Position numbers and translations under genes: made by a program | DNA from: Eulemur rufifrons | Lineage: Eukaryota; Chordata; Mammalia; Primates; Lemuridae | Length of the DNA stretch: 64,000 nucleotides | Direction: 5' to 3' | Assembly (NCBI RefSeq): GCF_041146395.1 | Contig: NC_090989.1 | Coordinates: 173,259,501-173,323,500, forward strand | Part shown: one piece after another, positions 1 to 10,964 of the stretch | How the letters are laid out: each line of letters starts with the position of its first letter | How positions within the stretch are numbered: position 1 is the stretch's first letter | The notes under the pieces: model-generated | Database searches by the model: none | Told to the model about the DNA's origin: nothing | Seen by the model: only the letters and a program-made list of their open reading frames with translations

Positions 1-1204
1 GATGCCTAATTATCAAGCCAAATACCAAGTAAAAGAGGCCACAATTTTATCAAATGATGTAGGAAGGCTTTCTTTTACAATGAAAAAGTTTTAAAGACGT
101 AAACTATGAGCACAAGAGAGCTGTTGAGAATTTGAGAATAAATTTAAGTTGAATAGAAAATGCCCTCACCTTTAGAATAGGAGCAAAACAATGTAGTGGC
201 TGAATTTGATAAAATTACTGTTTGGTGAAATTATCCAATTGAAGTGTAATGTTGAGGCAACTTTATGTGTTTCTAACTCTTTTTTCTAGTGATAGGAACT
301 ACACTTAATCTTTATTCAAGCCTTGGATCTGACAAATTAATAGTCAATTTACATCGCCAAAACAATTTGACTAAATGCTTGTCTTTGTACTGAAAAAAAT
401 ATATTAGTGAATTGGAAAGCTTCCTTAAAGTTATTTGTCAATCTTTTCCTCTCTTCACACCATGTCCATATAATAAGTAGTAGCCGAACTCTTAAACCAA
501 TAAAAGAACTGAATGCTTATAAATGAACAGTAATGAATAGTATAAAGATTTTGATTAAAAGCTTGTGATGTGATTTATCTTTAACATTGCTTTGTCATTC
601 AAATAATGCTGATGAGGTTTTATTTGTTTTTCTTCACCTTTTCATTGGGAAGTCAAGATGTTTGTAAATTCAGATTAATGATGACAGCAGTGAACTACAC
701 CTGCTCATAAATCTATTTGTGTTAGTGTATTTTGACAGGTAAAATGTATTGTATATCTAACTCTCTCTCTATGTATTTCTTTTTTTCCGCAATTTACAAC
801 AATCCCAAAAAGAATACAGTAAGGGACATACTTATTCTATAATATGTTTTTCTATTTGTATTTATTTTGTAGACTCATTTCCAATTTAATTATACTACTA
901 GCTTTGCTATGATTTGTGGTTATAATTTGTGTTTGGATATACATTTCTACCTGCATAAAAATATTCTGATTAATGTGGGCTGATATGTTTCAAAATTAAG
1001 ATTCTTTGTTCTTTGAAAATATTTAGTACACCAAAACTTTTAACATAATTGCTGCTTGGGACAGATATAAATTTCTCTTAAGGCAGTGCTGAGTAATAAA
1101 AAAAAAAAGGTACATGTGTCTAATTTGTGAAACTATATCACCGAGAAATCCTATGTTGATTGATATCTCTCAATTTCATGTAAGTCAAAGGGAAAGGTCT
1201 GGTC
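1..1204. other. AT-rich DNA with no recognised feature
   Basis: No coding signal or named repeat was seen, apart from a short A-run near 1099-1108 and the first copy of the direct repeat at 1112-1159. It lies far downstream of TAFA4. Confidence 0.5.
1112..1159 (+). repeat. 48-bp direct repeat, copy 1
   Basis: This segment matches 2048-2095 at 42 of 48 positions by eye without gaps. It may be a local duplication or two pieces of an unrecognised repeat. Confidence 0.75.
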
Positions 1205-1422
1205 CAGTAATTCTCAATAAGGGGTGATTTTGCCCCCAGGGAACATTAAGCAATGTCTGGAGACACTTTGGGTGTCACAACTAGGAGTGGGTGCTGCTGG
1301 CTTTTAGTGAGTAGAGGCCGGGGATGCTGCTGAACATCCCACAGTGCCCAGCACACAGCCCCCTACTCTAACAAAGAATTATCCAGCCCGAAATGTCAAT
1401 AGTGCCAAGACTGAGAAACTTG
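1205..1422 (+). mobile_element. MER20 hAT-Charlie nonautonomous transposon
   Basis: Near full-length. It begins CAGTAATTCTCAAT, has the TTTGCCCCCAGGGAACAT block and the CAATGTCTGGAGACA block, and ends AATAGTGCCAAGACTGAGAAA, all as in the MER20 consensus. Old copy, shared across placental mammals. Confidence 0.92.
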
Positions 1423-2047
1423 ATCTAATTTGATGAACATAAAACCCTTTCATATTCTTTGGAATGGACATCCATATTCCTCCAGCTATATTAACCCTTG
1501 TCAGAGCTACCCAAGCGATATCTCAGCTACTTATTTGACAAGTGAATACTGCAGTGTCTCTCTGGCTTGATCTAAATTAGCAACAGTCCTAAGAAATTGA
1601 GCTGACTGAGCTGATCTCATGTGTACCTTCACAGGCACACTTGCACACACACATGCATGCACTCACTCTGTGTACCCCAATTTACAGCCCATCTCTCTCA
1701 CCTACATCCGGGCAGCCCTAAGGTTGCTGTACTTAATTCTGACTTGCTGACAGCATGCCCTGCTGTGTTGTTGGTGCTTTATGGCTTTTTTTATAAACCC
1801 AGTGAGAGAAACAATGGGGCACAGGGAAGTTTAGTGGCACCACTGTGAGTAGTCACTTGCTTTCCCAGGTAGCTGTGATTTTTGCCAAGTCTGAGCTCTC
1901 ACGTGCCCTGGCTTTGAACACCCGTTTCAATGTAGTTCCTGTGGAAATGAGTGGATGTGTGTCTCTTTTCGGGAGGTCTGTTGTCTCTGGACTGCCATTT
2001 CCAATGGTTTGTGCGACAAAGAAAATGATACTGAACTATACAAAGGA

Positions 2048-2095
2048 ACATGTGCATAATTTGTGAAACTGTATCACCAAGAAATCATGTGTTGA
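2048..2095 (+). repeat. 48-bp direct repeat, copy 2
   Basis: Partner of 1112-1159, 936 bases away. The inverted repeat at 2096 starts at its exact right end. Confidence 0.75.
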
Positions 2096-2145
2096 GTCTC
2101 TGGGACACAAAATTCAATAATTCAATAATTTTGTGTTCCAGAGAC
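2096..2145. repeat. inverted repeat, 19-bp arms and 12-nt spacer
   Basis: Left arm 2096-2114 (GTCTCTGGGACACAAAATT) pairs with right arm 2127-2145 at 18 of 19 positions; the single mismatch would be a G-U wobble in RNA. The spacer is AT-rich. Confidence 0.85.
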
Positions 2146-3244
2146 TAATTCTGCAGACTGCTCTAGGTACATCTTCTTTTACGTGTATGAGAAATGTGTA
2201 TCTTCCTTTGAAAAGCAGCAAGGGAGCTGGTGAGGTTTTACATTCTGGGTGTTTAGGGAGCCAAATTTCAAGAGGAAAGGAAGAGATGTCATGGAGCCTG
2301 CCTCTATCCACTCAAACACCTTAATTTCTGCTCAATGTCAATCATCCCACATAGAACTGCCAAGTATTTACACCATGCAAAGCATTCGTGTGGAACTGTT
2401 AATAGAAGGAAAAACAAAAACCTCTTGTGCTCTGAATTCCTCAAAAAGTTTGAGGGATAGGTGAAATGACTTTGTATAAAAGTGAACTCAAGGCAGGATG
2501 AAATTCCTAAACAACTAAGGCAATACATAGCATGCAAACCTCCACTTCCCACTCCCATGCTTGAAGCAGACATAACATGAGTTACTCTTCCCTGCGGAAC
2601 CCACACATGGACTTGGAAATCTTTTTAACATAGCAATGCAAGTGCCAATAATCAGTCCAGGGAAGATAGTACCTGAGATGAACTCTGTTTGCAATCCCAG
2701 GGCTGTGGACTCTACGAAGTCACAGTGGTTTAAAGAGCATAGACTAAAGGGTTCGTGGGAGGTTGATAGAAGGATTTTTCTAGTCCAGCAGTGAGACAGT
2801 TAAATCATAGCACTAGGAAAGTGTTTGGAGATGATTAAAAAAGCCTGTGAGTGGGAAGCTGAGGTCTCATGAAGTAGAACTGGTAGAAAAGCTGCTGGTT
2901 TGGGAGGAAAAGATAAGAATGTAGTTTTAAAATCATGTACCTCACCTCTTTTTTCTTACTCTCTACATTCTGAAATTCCCCTCCACTTCATCTTCTCACT
3001 CTTTCACTTTTTCCACCTCTGCTCCTCTCATTTTTCTTACCCTCTCTTTGTTACATCCCTAACACTAAGACTGCTGAAAAGAGGAGTAAAGAAAAAGGCC
3101 TCTCCTTGTCTTCCTAAAAGAGTTTGATCTGCCCCCATGTTTTTTATAACTTATTACCAATTTCAGCATTCTGCAAACGCAATTTTTAATTAGCTTGAGT
3201 GATTTCCGGTCTTGGTTCATTGATAATAATTACAAGGATGGTAA

Positions 3245-3465
3245 ATATTCATAGCTCACATTTAGTGGACGCACCCCATGTGCTGGGCATACGTGCATAA
3301 CTTCATTTCATCTTCACAACAATTCTGAGGAGAGATACAATTAGCATCTCCTTTTGCAGAAGAGACTTAGTTATGGAACTTGCCCAAGCTCGCTCAGCTA
3401 GGAAGTCAAGGAGCTGCCCACCTCTGAAGTCCACGCTGTTAATAATGATGCTGTTCACCCTAGTA
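3245..3465 (-). mobile_element. MIR SINE
   Basis: Reverse-strand MIR. The blocks for the MIR core are present: ATGTGCTGGGCATACGT, TTCATCTTCACAACAATTCT, and ACTTGCCCAAGCTCGCTCAG. Confidence 0.85.
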
Positions 3466-4926
3466 GAGAAAGATGATTTGAACAAATGGTTTATTGGGAT
3501 GAGAAATACAGATGTATTTAAAGAACATTGAGAAATTAAAGTCTCCTGTGGGAGGAGGCAGTGAAAATGTGTGCAGGAGTGTATGCTTTACTAATCATGT
3601 CCTCCGTAGAGTTCTGAGGGGGGAAAGCTATAAATCTGCGGGATGAAGGAAACACTCAGGTGTCCCTGTCTGGATCAGTGTGGGAAGATTCAGCTGATGA
3701 TTAGGAGATGAACAAACATCTGGGGACAAGCGGGCTTGTTTAGCCACAGAGTCTGTTATTTGTTTGGGCACATCATTGTTTCTGAATAACTTTGTTCCAG
3801 ATGTTGTACACTTGCCATGAGTACGTGGCCACCCACCCTTTTTCTTCCAAAAGCTTTGAAAAATTTATTTGTCTGTTTCTGCACCTTACTTGTGGCTCAT
3901 TAAATACCTCCTACAGGAGACATACATATACTTTTATTCCCCTCTGTGCAAAAAGGAACGTGCAGAAAAAGTAAAGACATTTGACACCTTCCCCTGTAAT
4001 CAAGGAGTTGTTACAAGATATTGCCTGTCAGGGTTTTCTGAGTCCCTGCGAACGCACACATCATCACAGTTTGAATTACTCTGCGAACCCTTCTGATGTC
4101 TAGAAGTCAGCCACTCTTACTGTTAGGAGAGTTTACTCTGTCAACAGGACAGCTACATTACCAAGTCTAATTACACATTAAAAAAAAATGTCCACATATC
4201 AAGTTGGAAATAGAAGTCAGGTATAACAGAAGAGAGAGGCTTTTAATTAAATAATGTCAGTTACCTTTTGGCGTCAGCTCATAGTTTAATTCAAGCATTC
4301 TCATTGTGAGAACACGGGGTCAGGGATCTGTCCTCTGGGGTGCGGGGGAGCACAATCATTCTTGTCCAGCTCCAGCCAGATGCTGTTTGGAGGCCATTCC
4401 CATTGCTTTAATTAGGGGAAAAAATTTAATGCTGTAAATTCATAGCATGTCACTCTTAATTTCTGTACAATCCATCACACTCTGAGCATGTGTGCGGCAG
4501 CTCTTTTTAATAACGGATTTTGCAGAGCACCTGCTGTGGCTAAAATACTTTATCATCTTTGCTAGCTCCAGGAGTTCTAGCATTATGTCATGTTTGACTC
4601 CAAAAAAATATTATTATAAACCCTGGAATTAGAAACCCAACAATGAGACTAGCTGATTTCAATTGCCTGTGAAGCTATCATAGTTTGAGGAAAAAACTTG
4701 GTAAGTTTTCATTTTAATCAAAAACTATAACAGGACCAGAGCTGCTTGTCTGAAATGAATAATTTCCACATTTCTGGATGCTATCGGATAATGGCTCTCT
4801 CATCCGTGAGTTAATTATAAAACTAGAAATACTCAAAGAATATCAAGTTGAATTCACCATACTTTCTTTTAATGATGACTTTGTTTCATCAACTTGGAGC
4901 TTAAAGGAGGGAGTTAAAGAGCATTT
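3466..4926. other. non-repeat stretch, part with conserved-element character
   Basis: No gene or repeat recognised. 4240-4620 contains homeodomain-like AT cores such as TTTAATTAGG and TTTTAATTAAAT interleaved with GC-richer blocks. Confidence 0.35.
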
Positions 4927-4940
4927 AAGAACCCATTGTT

Positions 4941-5306
<366 letters not shown>

Positions 5307-5314
5307 CCATTGTT

Positions 5315-6577
5315 AAAACATCTCACAAGCTGTGACACCTGGGAAGGCCAGCAAGGTCTTGCTATGTCCTGATCATCCTCCTGGGGTACTGGCTCATTCA
5401 GGAGCCCCAAGCTATTGGAATATAAACAAGAAAAGATTTTTCCCAATAATGGCCTTCAAGGAGCATATATCAAACCTCCCCCACTCCTTCCCAGCAGAGT
5501 AACAGCCCCCTTTGTATTCCACAGGTTGCAGGTATTTTCTACTTATTCCAAGGGTCTCTTTGGGGCTTTGAGGTTCAGTCTTGTTTACTTTTTGATGTCT
5601 TCTTTCTCCCTTTCTGCCATGTTAGCATCTAGTCTTGAATCTCATCACCATGGAGAGAATCAATCTCCTGTCCCCTACCTGGCAAGTGCACCAGCTTTAG
5701 AAGTGAGCTTCCTAGAGGACTGTCTGTAGGTTCCAAGGAGAGGGGAATGCCTCACACCATACGCCCCTGGGGAGAAGCAGAGGTAACAGCTCTTCCTGTG
5801 TAATTCTCTTGTTACTAAGGTAACAAGGCCAAGCCAGGAGGTGGAACTACTACTTCTGCCATGGCGCCCTTCCATCTTTACTGTGACTAGTATGTAGTGT
5901 ATGTGCAGCTTCTTCCTCAGCTGTGGGCCTTAGCCACAATTCTGAGACAACCAGGACAGCCTCCTGGGTACAGAGGTCCAGGTTATTTACCTATCCTTGC
6001 CTTAGCAAGTCGATAATGCTCTGACATAAATTTATTATTCCCATTTGACAGATGTACTGTTTGAGGAGGGAGCATATCATCACAGTTAAGTGAGCAAAGC
6101 AGTGTCAGACACGGGTTCAAGTTGGGAGCTCTGCAAATCGTAACTGCTCAAGTGATCTAGGAGTCAGATGTGGGTTAGGTCTACCACTGACCCTCTCCTC
6201 GTCTGCTGTGCATCAATTCTAAGCCTGCACTTCTCTCTTTCTCTCCAGGCCTCTCCCACACCTAAGGCTTCCTCACACAAACCCTGTTAATTTCCCAGAT
6301 CCAACCCTTTGCTTGTGTTGTTCACCTCCCTTAAAAGCTCTTTCTTCCCTTTTTTTTATCCAGAGCCCTACTATGAAATTCAATCATGAAGTCATTTAGC
6401 AATTACTCACTTAGTAACTATATGTAGTCAGAATGGGCTGGATTTTGCTGCAGTAACAAACCTGAAATACAAGTAGCTGATACAGATTTTCACACTCATA
6501 TAACATGTCTATTAGAGTCAGCTGGTGACTCTCTTCCATGTCTTCCTTACTCAGAAACACAACCTCCAGCATCTACA
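5315..6577. other. no recognised gene; possible weak MIR near 6030-6170
   Basis: Reading frames at 5415-5729 and 5675-5875 overlap on opposite strands and show no domain. 6030-6170 has a faint reverse MIR look only. Confidence 0.3.
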
Positions 6578-6790
6578 GCTGCTCTGGCCAATAGATCTTT
6601 CTGGGATGAACGAGATGGTGAATATCTGCACTGCCCAAAATGGTACCCACTAGTCACAGGTGGCATTTGAGTACTTGAAATGTGGCTAGTGTATCTGAGG
6701 AACTAAATTTTTACTTTTGTTTAATTGTAATTGACTTAGATTTTAATAATCAAAATTTGGCCTGTGGCTACTGTACAGAACAGTGCAGGT
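6578..6790 (+). mobile_element. hAT-type nonautonomous transposon (MER33/MER3-like)
   Basis: The block TACTTGAAATGTGGCTAGTG and a terminal CTACTGTACAGAACAGTGCA are those of the common family of small hAT elements. The exact family name is not certain. Confidence 0.7.
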
Positions 6791-7037
6791 TCAGAACATC
6801 ACATATTGCTGTGGCAGGAAGAGAAAGGACTGGACGTTCACACACTGGTCCTTAAAAGCTTCTACCCAGAATTAATAACAATCACGCCCTCTCACATTCA
6901 ATGTGCCAAAGTAAGTCATGTGTCCACATATAGCTTCCAGGGGTCAGGTACAGCAGTCCTGTCTTGACCTCATGGGAGTAGGAAAAAATGTCTCAGTGAG
7001 TAGCACTAATGAATGACACACCACCACTGTGTGGGGT

Positions 7038-7500
7038 TCTGGGTATTCAGTGTGAAATAAAATAGACAAGTATCTTGCTCTCATGTAGTTTAAAGTCTCA
7101 GGAGGAATAGGGGATAAAGATGATCATTAAAATCACACACATAAATATATGACTATACATCTTTAAGACAGAACAATTAGCTTGTAAATCAAGGATTGTA
7201 GTTTAGGTAGCACTGGGTAAAGAGTGTTTCAGGTCAAGGAAGAGTATGTGTGAAGGCCTTGGGTTTGGAAAGCACTGGGTGGTGTCTTCTAGGATGTAAA
7301 GGAAGGCCCTGGAGGTCAGAGTGTAGGCCTAGGGAGAAAGATGGCACAATGAACGCAGACAGAACAAGGCCCACATCATACACAGCCTTGTAAGCTCTGG
7401 TGGGAGTTGGAGTTGACTCTAGTCAAAAGGAAGCCATTATAAAGTTGGATACAGGGAGAGACACGATCTCATGTACAGTGTTGAAAGATCACCCCTGCTG
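7038..7500 (-). mobile_element. L2 LINE fragment
   Basis: Reverse-strand L2. In plus orientation it shows the usual decayed blocks, for example GTGTGAAGGCCTTGGGTTTG, CACAGCCTTGTAAGCTCTGG and AGGAAGCCATTATAAAGTTGG-like sequence. Confidence 0.75.
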
Positions 7501-7927
7501 CCATTCGGACAATGGGTTTGGAGAGGTATAAGAGAGGAGGAGTGTTAGTTATCTTATGCTCCTTAACAGATTACCACAAACTTAGTGACTTAAAACAATG
7601 CCCATTTATGACCTCACAGTTTCCATGGGTCAGGAGTCCTAGCACAACATAGCTGCGTCATCTGCTCAGGGTCTTACCAGGTTGCAATCCAGGGTTGGCC
7701 AAGCTACACCCTCTCCTGGAGCTCAGGGTCCTCCAAGCTCATGTGGTTGTTGGCAGGATGGCTGTTCCTCATGGTTGTAGGATTGAGGGCCCCATTTTTT
7801 AATAGGTGACAGCTAGGGGGTCAGTCTCAGTGCTCACTGTTCCTTGCTGTGTGGCTTTCTCACAACATGGCAGTTGACCTCAAGGCCGGCAAGAAAAATC
7901 AGTCTCTTCTGAACAAGTTGGTCTCCT

Positions 7928-8297
7928 GTTTTTATTTGGATAAATTTAAGGGGCACACATGCACTTCTGTTCCCATGGATACATTGTGTAGTGATAAAGT
8001 CTGGGCTTTTAGCGTAACTGTCACCTCAATAACATACCTTGTACCCATTAAGTGATTTCTTATCCCTCTTTCCCCTCCCACCCTTCTGAGTCTCCAATGT
8101 GTATTATTCCACACTCTGTGTTCATTTGTGCACATTATTTAGCTCCCACTTAGAAATGACAACATGTGGTATTTGACTCCCTGTTTCTGAGTTATCCCTC
8201 AAGATAATGGCCTCTAGTTCCATCCACATTCCTGCAAAACACATGATTTCATTTTTATGTCTGTATAATATTTTGTGTGTGTGTGTACATATATATG
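7928..8297 (-). mobile_element. old primate L1 3' end
   Basis: Reverse L1 3' UTR and ORF2 tail region with TGTGTTCATTTGTGCACATT and TTAGCTCCCACTTAGAAATG. A diverged 12-bp target duplication AGTTGGTCTCCT / AGTTGGTTTCCT flanks it at 7916-7927 and 8298-8309. Confidence 0.85.
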
Positions 8298-8362
8298 AGT
8301 TGGTTTCCTTTTAAGGACTTTCACCTGATTAACTCAGAACCACCCAGGATACTCTCCCTTTT

Positions 8363-8517
8363 TTTTTTTTAATTTTTTTTTATTTCAGCATATTATGGGG
8401 GTACAAAAGTTTAGGTTATGTATATTGCCCATGCTCCCCCACCCCCACCCCCGAGTCAGAGCTTCAAGCATGTCCATTCCCCAGACAGTGCACATCACAC
8501 TCATTATGTAGCTATAT
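8363..8517 (-). mobile_element. young strepsirrhine L1, 5'-truncated 3' end
   Basis: Poly-T, then AGCATATTATGGGGGTACAA and CCCATGCTCCCCCACCCCCA, the reversed lemur/loris L1 3' UTR. A short duplication TCCCTTTT lies at 8355-8362 and 8518-8525. Confidence 0.9.
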
Positions 8518-8999
8518 TCCCTTTTGATTAACTCAAAATGAACTGCATTGAGTCATCAATCACATCTGCAAAATCCCTTCACCATTGCTGCATAACCTAA
8601 TCATGGGAGTTAGGTTCTGCTCATACGCAAGCAGAGAGGATACAAGGCACGTGCACCAGAAGACAGGAATCTCAGGGGGGCATCTTAGACTTGTGCTCAC
8701 ACAGCATTTAGCCTCCTGGAACCTCCCACAGCAGTTATTGTCTGTACTCGAGGGAAGAACCGGACAGCTGTGGTCCTCAAGAACCAGTTCATTCATGGGA
8801 GCTACTCTCCCATTTTTTTGTAATTTAATTTGGTCACCTATTCATCTCTGAGACCCCAATTTAGGCTGCCCAGATTCACAAGAGACTGGTCAGTAACCCA
8901 GAAGGACATCACTATTTGGGGGCACAAACTACAGCTGCCACGCAGACCAGAATGGTTATGTTGGCTGAGGAAACTGAAGAAAGTATTTAAAGAGAGTTT

Positions 9000-9220
9000 T
9001 GGAATCAGAGACAGGGAGGGGTCACTGTGGTCAGGTCCCTTACCTGCTCGTAATCTCAGTTTCTTCATCTTTAAAATGGGGATCATTTCAATCATCCGCA
9101 CAGCATTGTGAGGAATAAATGAGATAACATATGTTAAAACCTTAGCACAAGGCCTGGTACCTGATAAAGCTTGCAACAACCCGTACCTGCTATTTCTCCT
9201 TCTCACCAGGCACAGCCAAA
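9000..9220 (+). mobile_element. MIR SINE
   Basis: Forward MIR with CTCAGTTTCTTCATCTTTAA, AATGGGGATCATTTC and GGAATAAATGAGATAACATA, ending CACAAGGCCTGGTACCTGAT. Confidence 0.88.
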
Positions 9221-10318
9221 GCCAGATAAATACTTGTTGCTATAACACAGCTGAAGGCAGGCCGCTTGGGAAACTGTCCAGGTTTTGTCCCACGAGGGGC
9301 TCCAGAGCTGAAGCAAACAAGCTCACCAGTGTGTCACTAAGCCACTCTGGGCCATCATTTCTGAGTCTGTTAAACTGAGATAACCTTCCCCTCACTGAGG
9401 AAGTTTGTGGCAGCAATTCAAGCTCTTAGAAGAAACGTGGCATGGGATAATACTATGGTGATAAATACCTTGCATCCATGGCACTCATTTCCTCCCAGCG
9501 CATAAAGGTGTCTCGCACTCCGACTAACATGTCTTGGTAATAGAACTTTCCTGAGCAATCTATCATTCCATTACTTTATAGCTGGGATTTGATTATTTAT
9601 TCATTTAGACTCTGCTGCAGACTGCTTCATACTGCTGAGCAGCTAGTAATCAATTAGCGCTCAATTTTCCTGTTGTCACACCTGTATGTTGGAATGGCCA
9701 CAACGTCCCTGACCTCTACCTCTGAAATCTCAAGAGTATTGTTGGAATCTTGAATGCTCGATACTTGCCAAATACTTTCTAGCAGATAGTTTCATGCATT
9801 CTCAGCCAAACAGGATACATTTTAGGATGCTCTTTTGTAATTGATTTGGAGAGATTTAACACATATGTGACCCATTTGAATCTATGCATCAGGCTCTTTT
9901 GATTGGGATGAGAATATTACACTGTCTTGGATTCATTCTACGTCCAATGTCAATATTCAAGGGTCTAGTAACATAGACATGACTGGTAAAGAAAATGGGA
10001 AGGTATTTTCGTATCTGTGTTTCAGAACTGAAGACATTAAAAAAGGAAAAATTATTTCTTGAAAATAAACTCATCATGAGTTGGTAGATTAGAATCTCTG
10101 TAGTAAGAGTAAACTTCATGTCAAATTACTGCTTAAATTATGCAGAAAAAATAGCCCAAGCGAGCACAGAGAAAACTACTGATAAAAGAACTCTGTTAAT
10201 AAATCATACTGCCGAAAAACATTCATGTAAACCAGAGGTTGGCCTAAAATATTTGTTATCTGGCCTTTCGTCAATTAAGTTTTCTGGCCCCTGATCCTAA
10301 AACAGTAGTTATTAAATT
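9221..10318. other. no recognised gene; AT-rich element near 9560-9690
   Basis: Mostly without named repeats. 9640-9665 holds AATCAATTAGCGCTCAATTT, a homeodomain-like cluster beside E-box-like GCAGCTAG. A weak forward MIR may lie at 9320-9420. Confidence 0.35.
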
Positions 10319-10964
10319 ATTTACTACTGGGTATCTACACAAAGGAAAAGAAGTCATTTTATTTAAAAAAAAAAAAAAAAAAAAGACACCTGCACTCAAA
10401 TGTTTATTGCAGTACAATTTATAATTGCAAAGATGTGGAATCAACCCAAGTGTCCATCAATTCATAAGTGGATTAACAAAATGTAGAATATGTATACCAT
10501 GAAGTACTATTCAGCCATTATAAAGGATGAATTAAGGCCCTTTGCAACAATTTGAATGGAACTGGAGACCATTATCCTAAGTGAAGCATCTCCTAGCAGG
10601 GGTGGGGAAACTTCTGATTTCAAGATTGTTCTTTTTAAGGCACAAAAGGAGGCAAGAAAAGCTTCATCTTTCTCTGCTGCATCCCTTTTAAAAAAAGGAT
10701 TTGTTCAGTAAAATTTGGATTCAGTCAGAAGGCTTCACTTAAGGACCTAGAAGGCCACATGTGGCCTTAAGGTCACAGGTTCCCCACCCCTGCATGTGCA
10801 CAAAGGGAAGTAAAACTCAGTGGAAATCAAGCAGGGGGAGGGAGGAGGAGAGGACAGGCAAAAACCTCCCTAATGGGTACAATGAACACTATTTCAGTGG
10901 TGGCCATGTTTATAGCCATGACTCAAGCATTACAAAAGTAATCCATGTAATCAAAAAAAAAAAA
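10319..10964 (+). mobile_element. L1 3' portion with poly-A, split by a hAT element
   Basis: Shows the ORF2 C-terminal block AAGTGTCCATCAATTCATAA and ACTATTCAGCCATTATAAAG, then after the hAT copy a purine-rich L1 3' UTR and a terminal A-run at 10953-10964. An internal A-run at 10361-10384 lies in the ORF2 part. Confidence 0.82.
10597..10792 (+). mobile_element. 196-bp hAT nonautonomous element, strepsirrhine/bat-type termini
   Basis: Terminal inverted repeats CAGGGGTGGGGAAACT (10597) and AGGTTCCCCACCCCTG (ending 10792) match over about 13 bp. Inside are GATTTGTTCAGTAAAATTTG and GGCCACATGTGGCC. It interrupts an L1. The 8-bp flanks TCTCCTAG and CATGTGCA do not match, so no target duplication survives. 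Confidence 0.85.

Larger units (their letters stand above)
1423..3244. other. no recognised gene or repeat family
   Basis: Apart from the second copy of the direct repeat and the hairpin near 2.1 kb, this 1.8-kb stretch has only short unrelated reading frames. Confidence 0.4.
7545..8720 (-). mobile_element. MaLR/MLT-like LTR remnant interrupted by two L1 insertions
   Basis: Starts TTAGTTATCTTATGCTCCTTAACAG-like sequence with TTAGTGACTTAAAACAATG and resumes at 8526 with ACATCTGCAAAATCCCTTC, the pattern of a reversed MaLR-type LTR. Interrupted at 7928-8297 and 8363-8517. The family name is uncertain. Confidence 0.5.
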
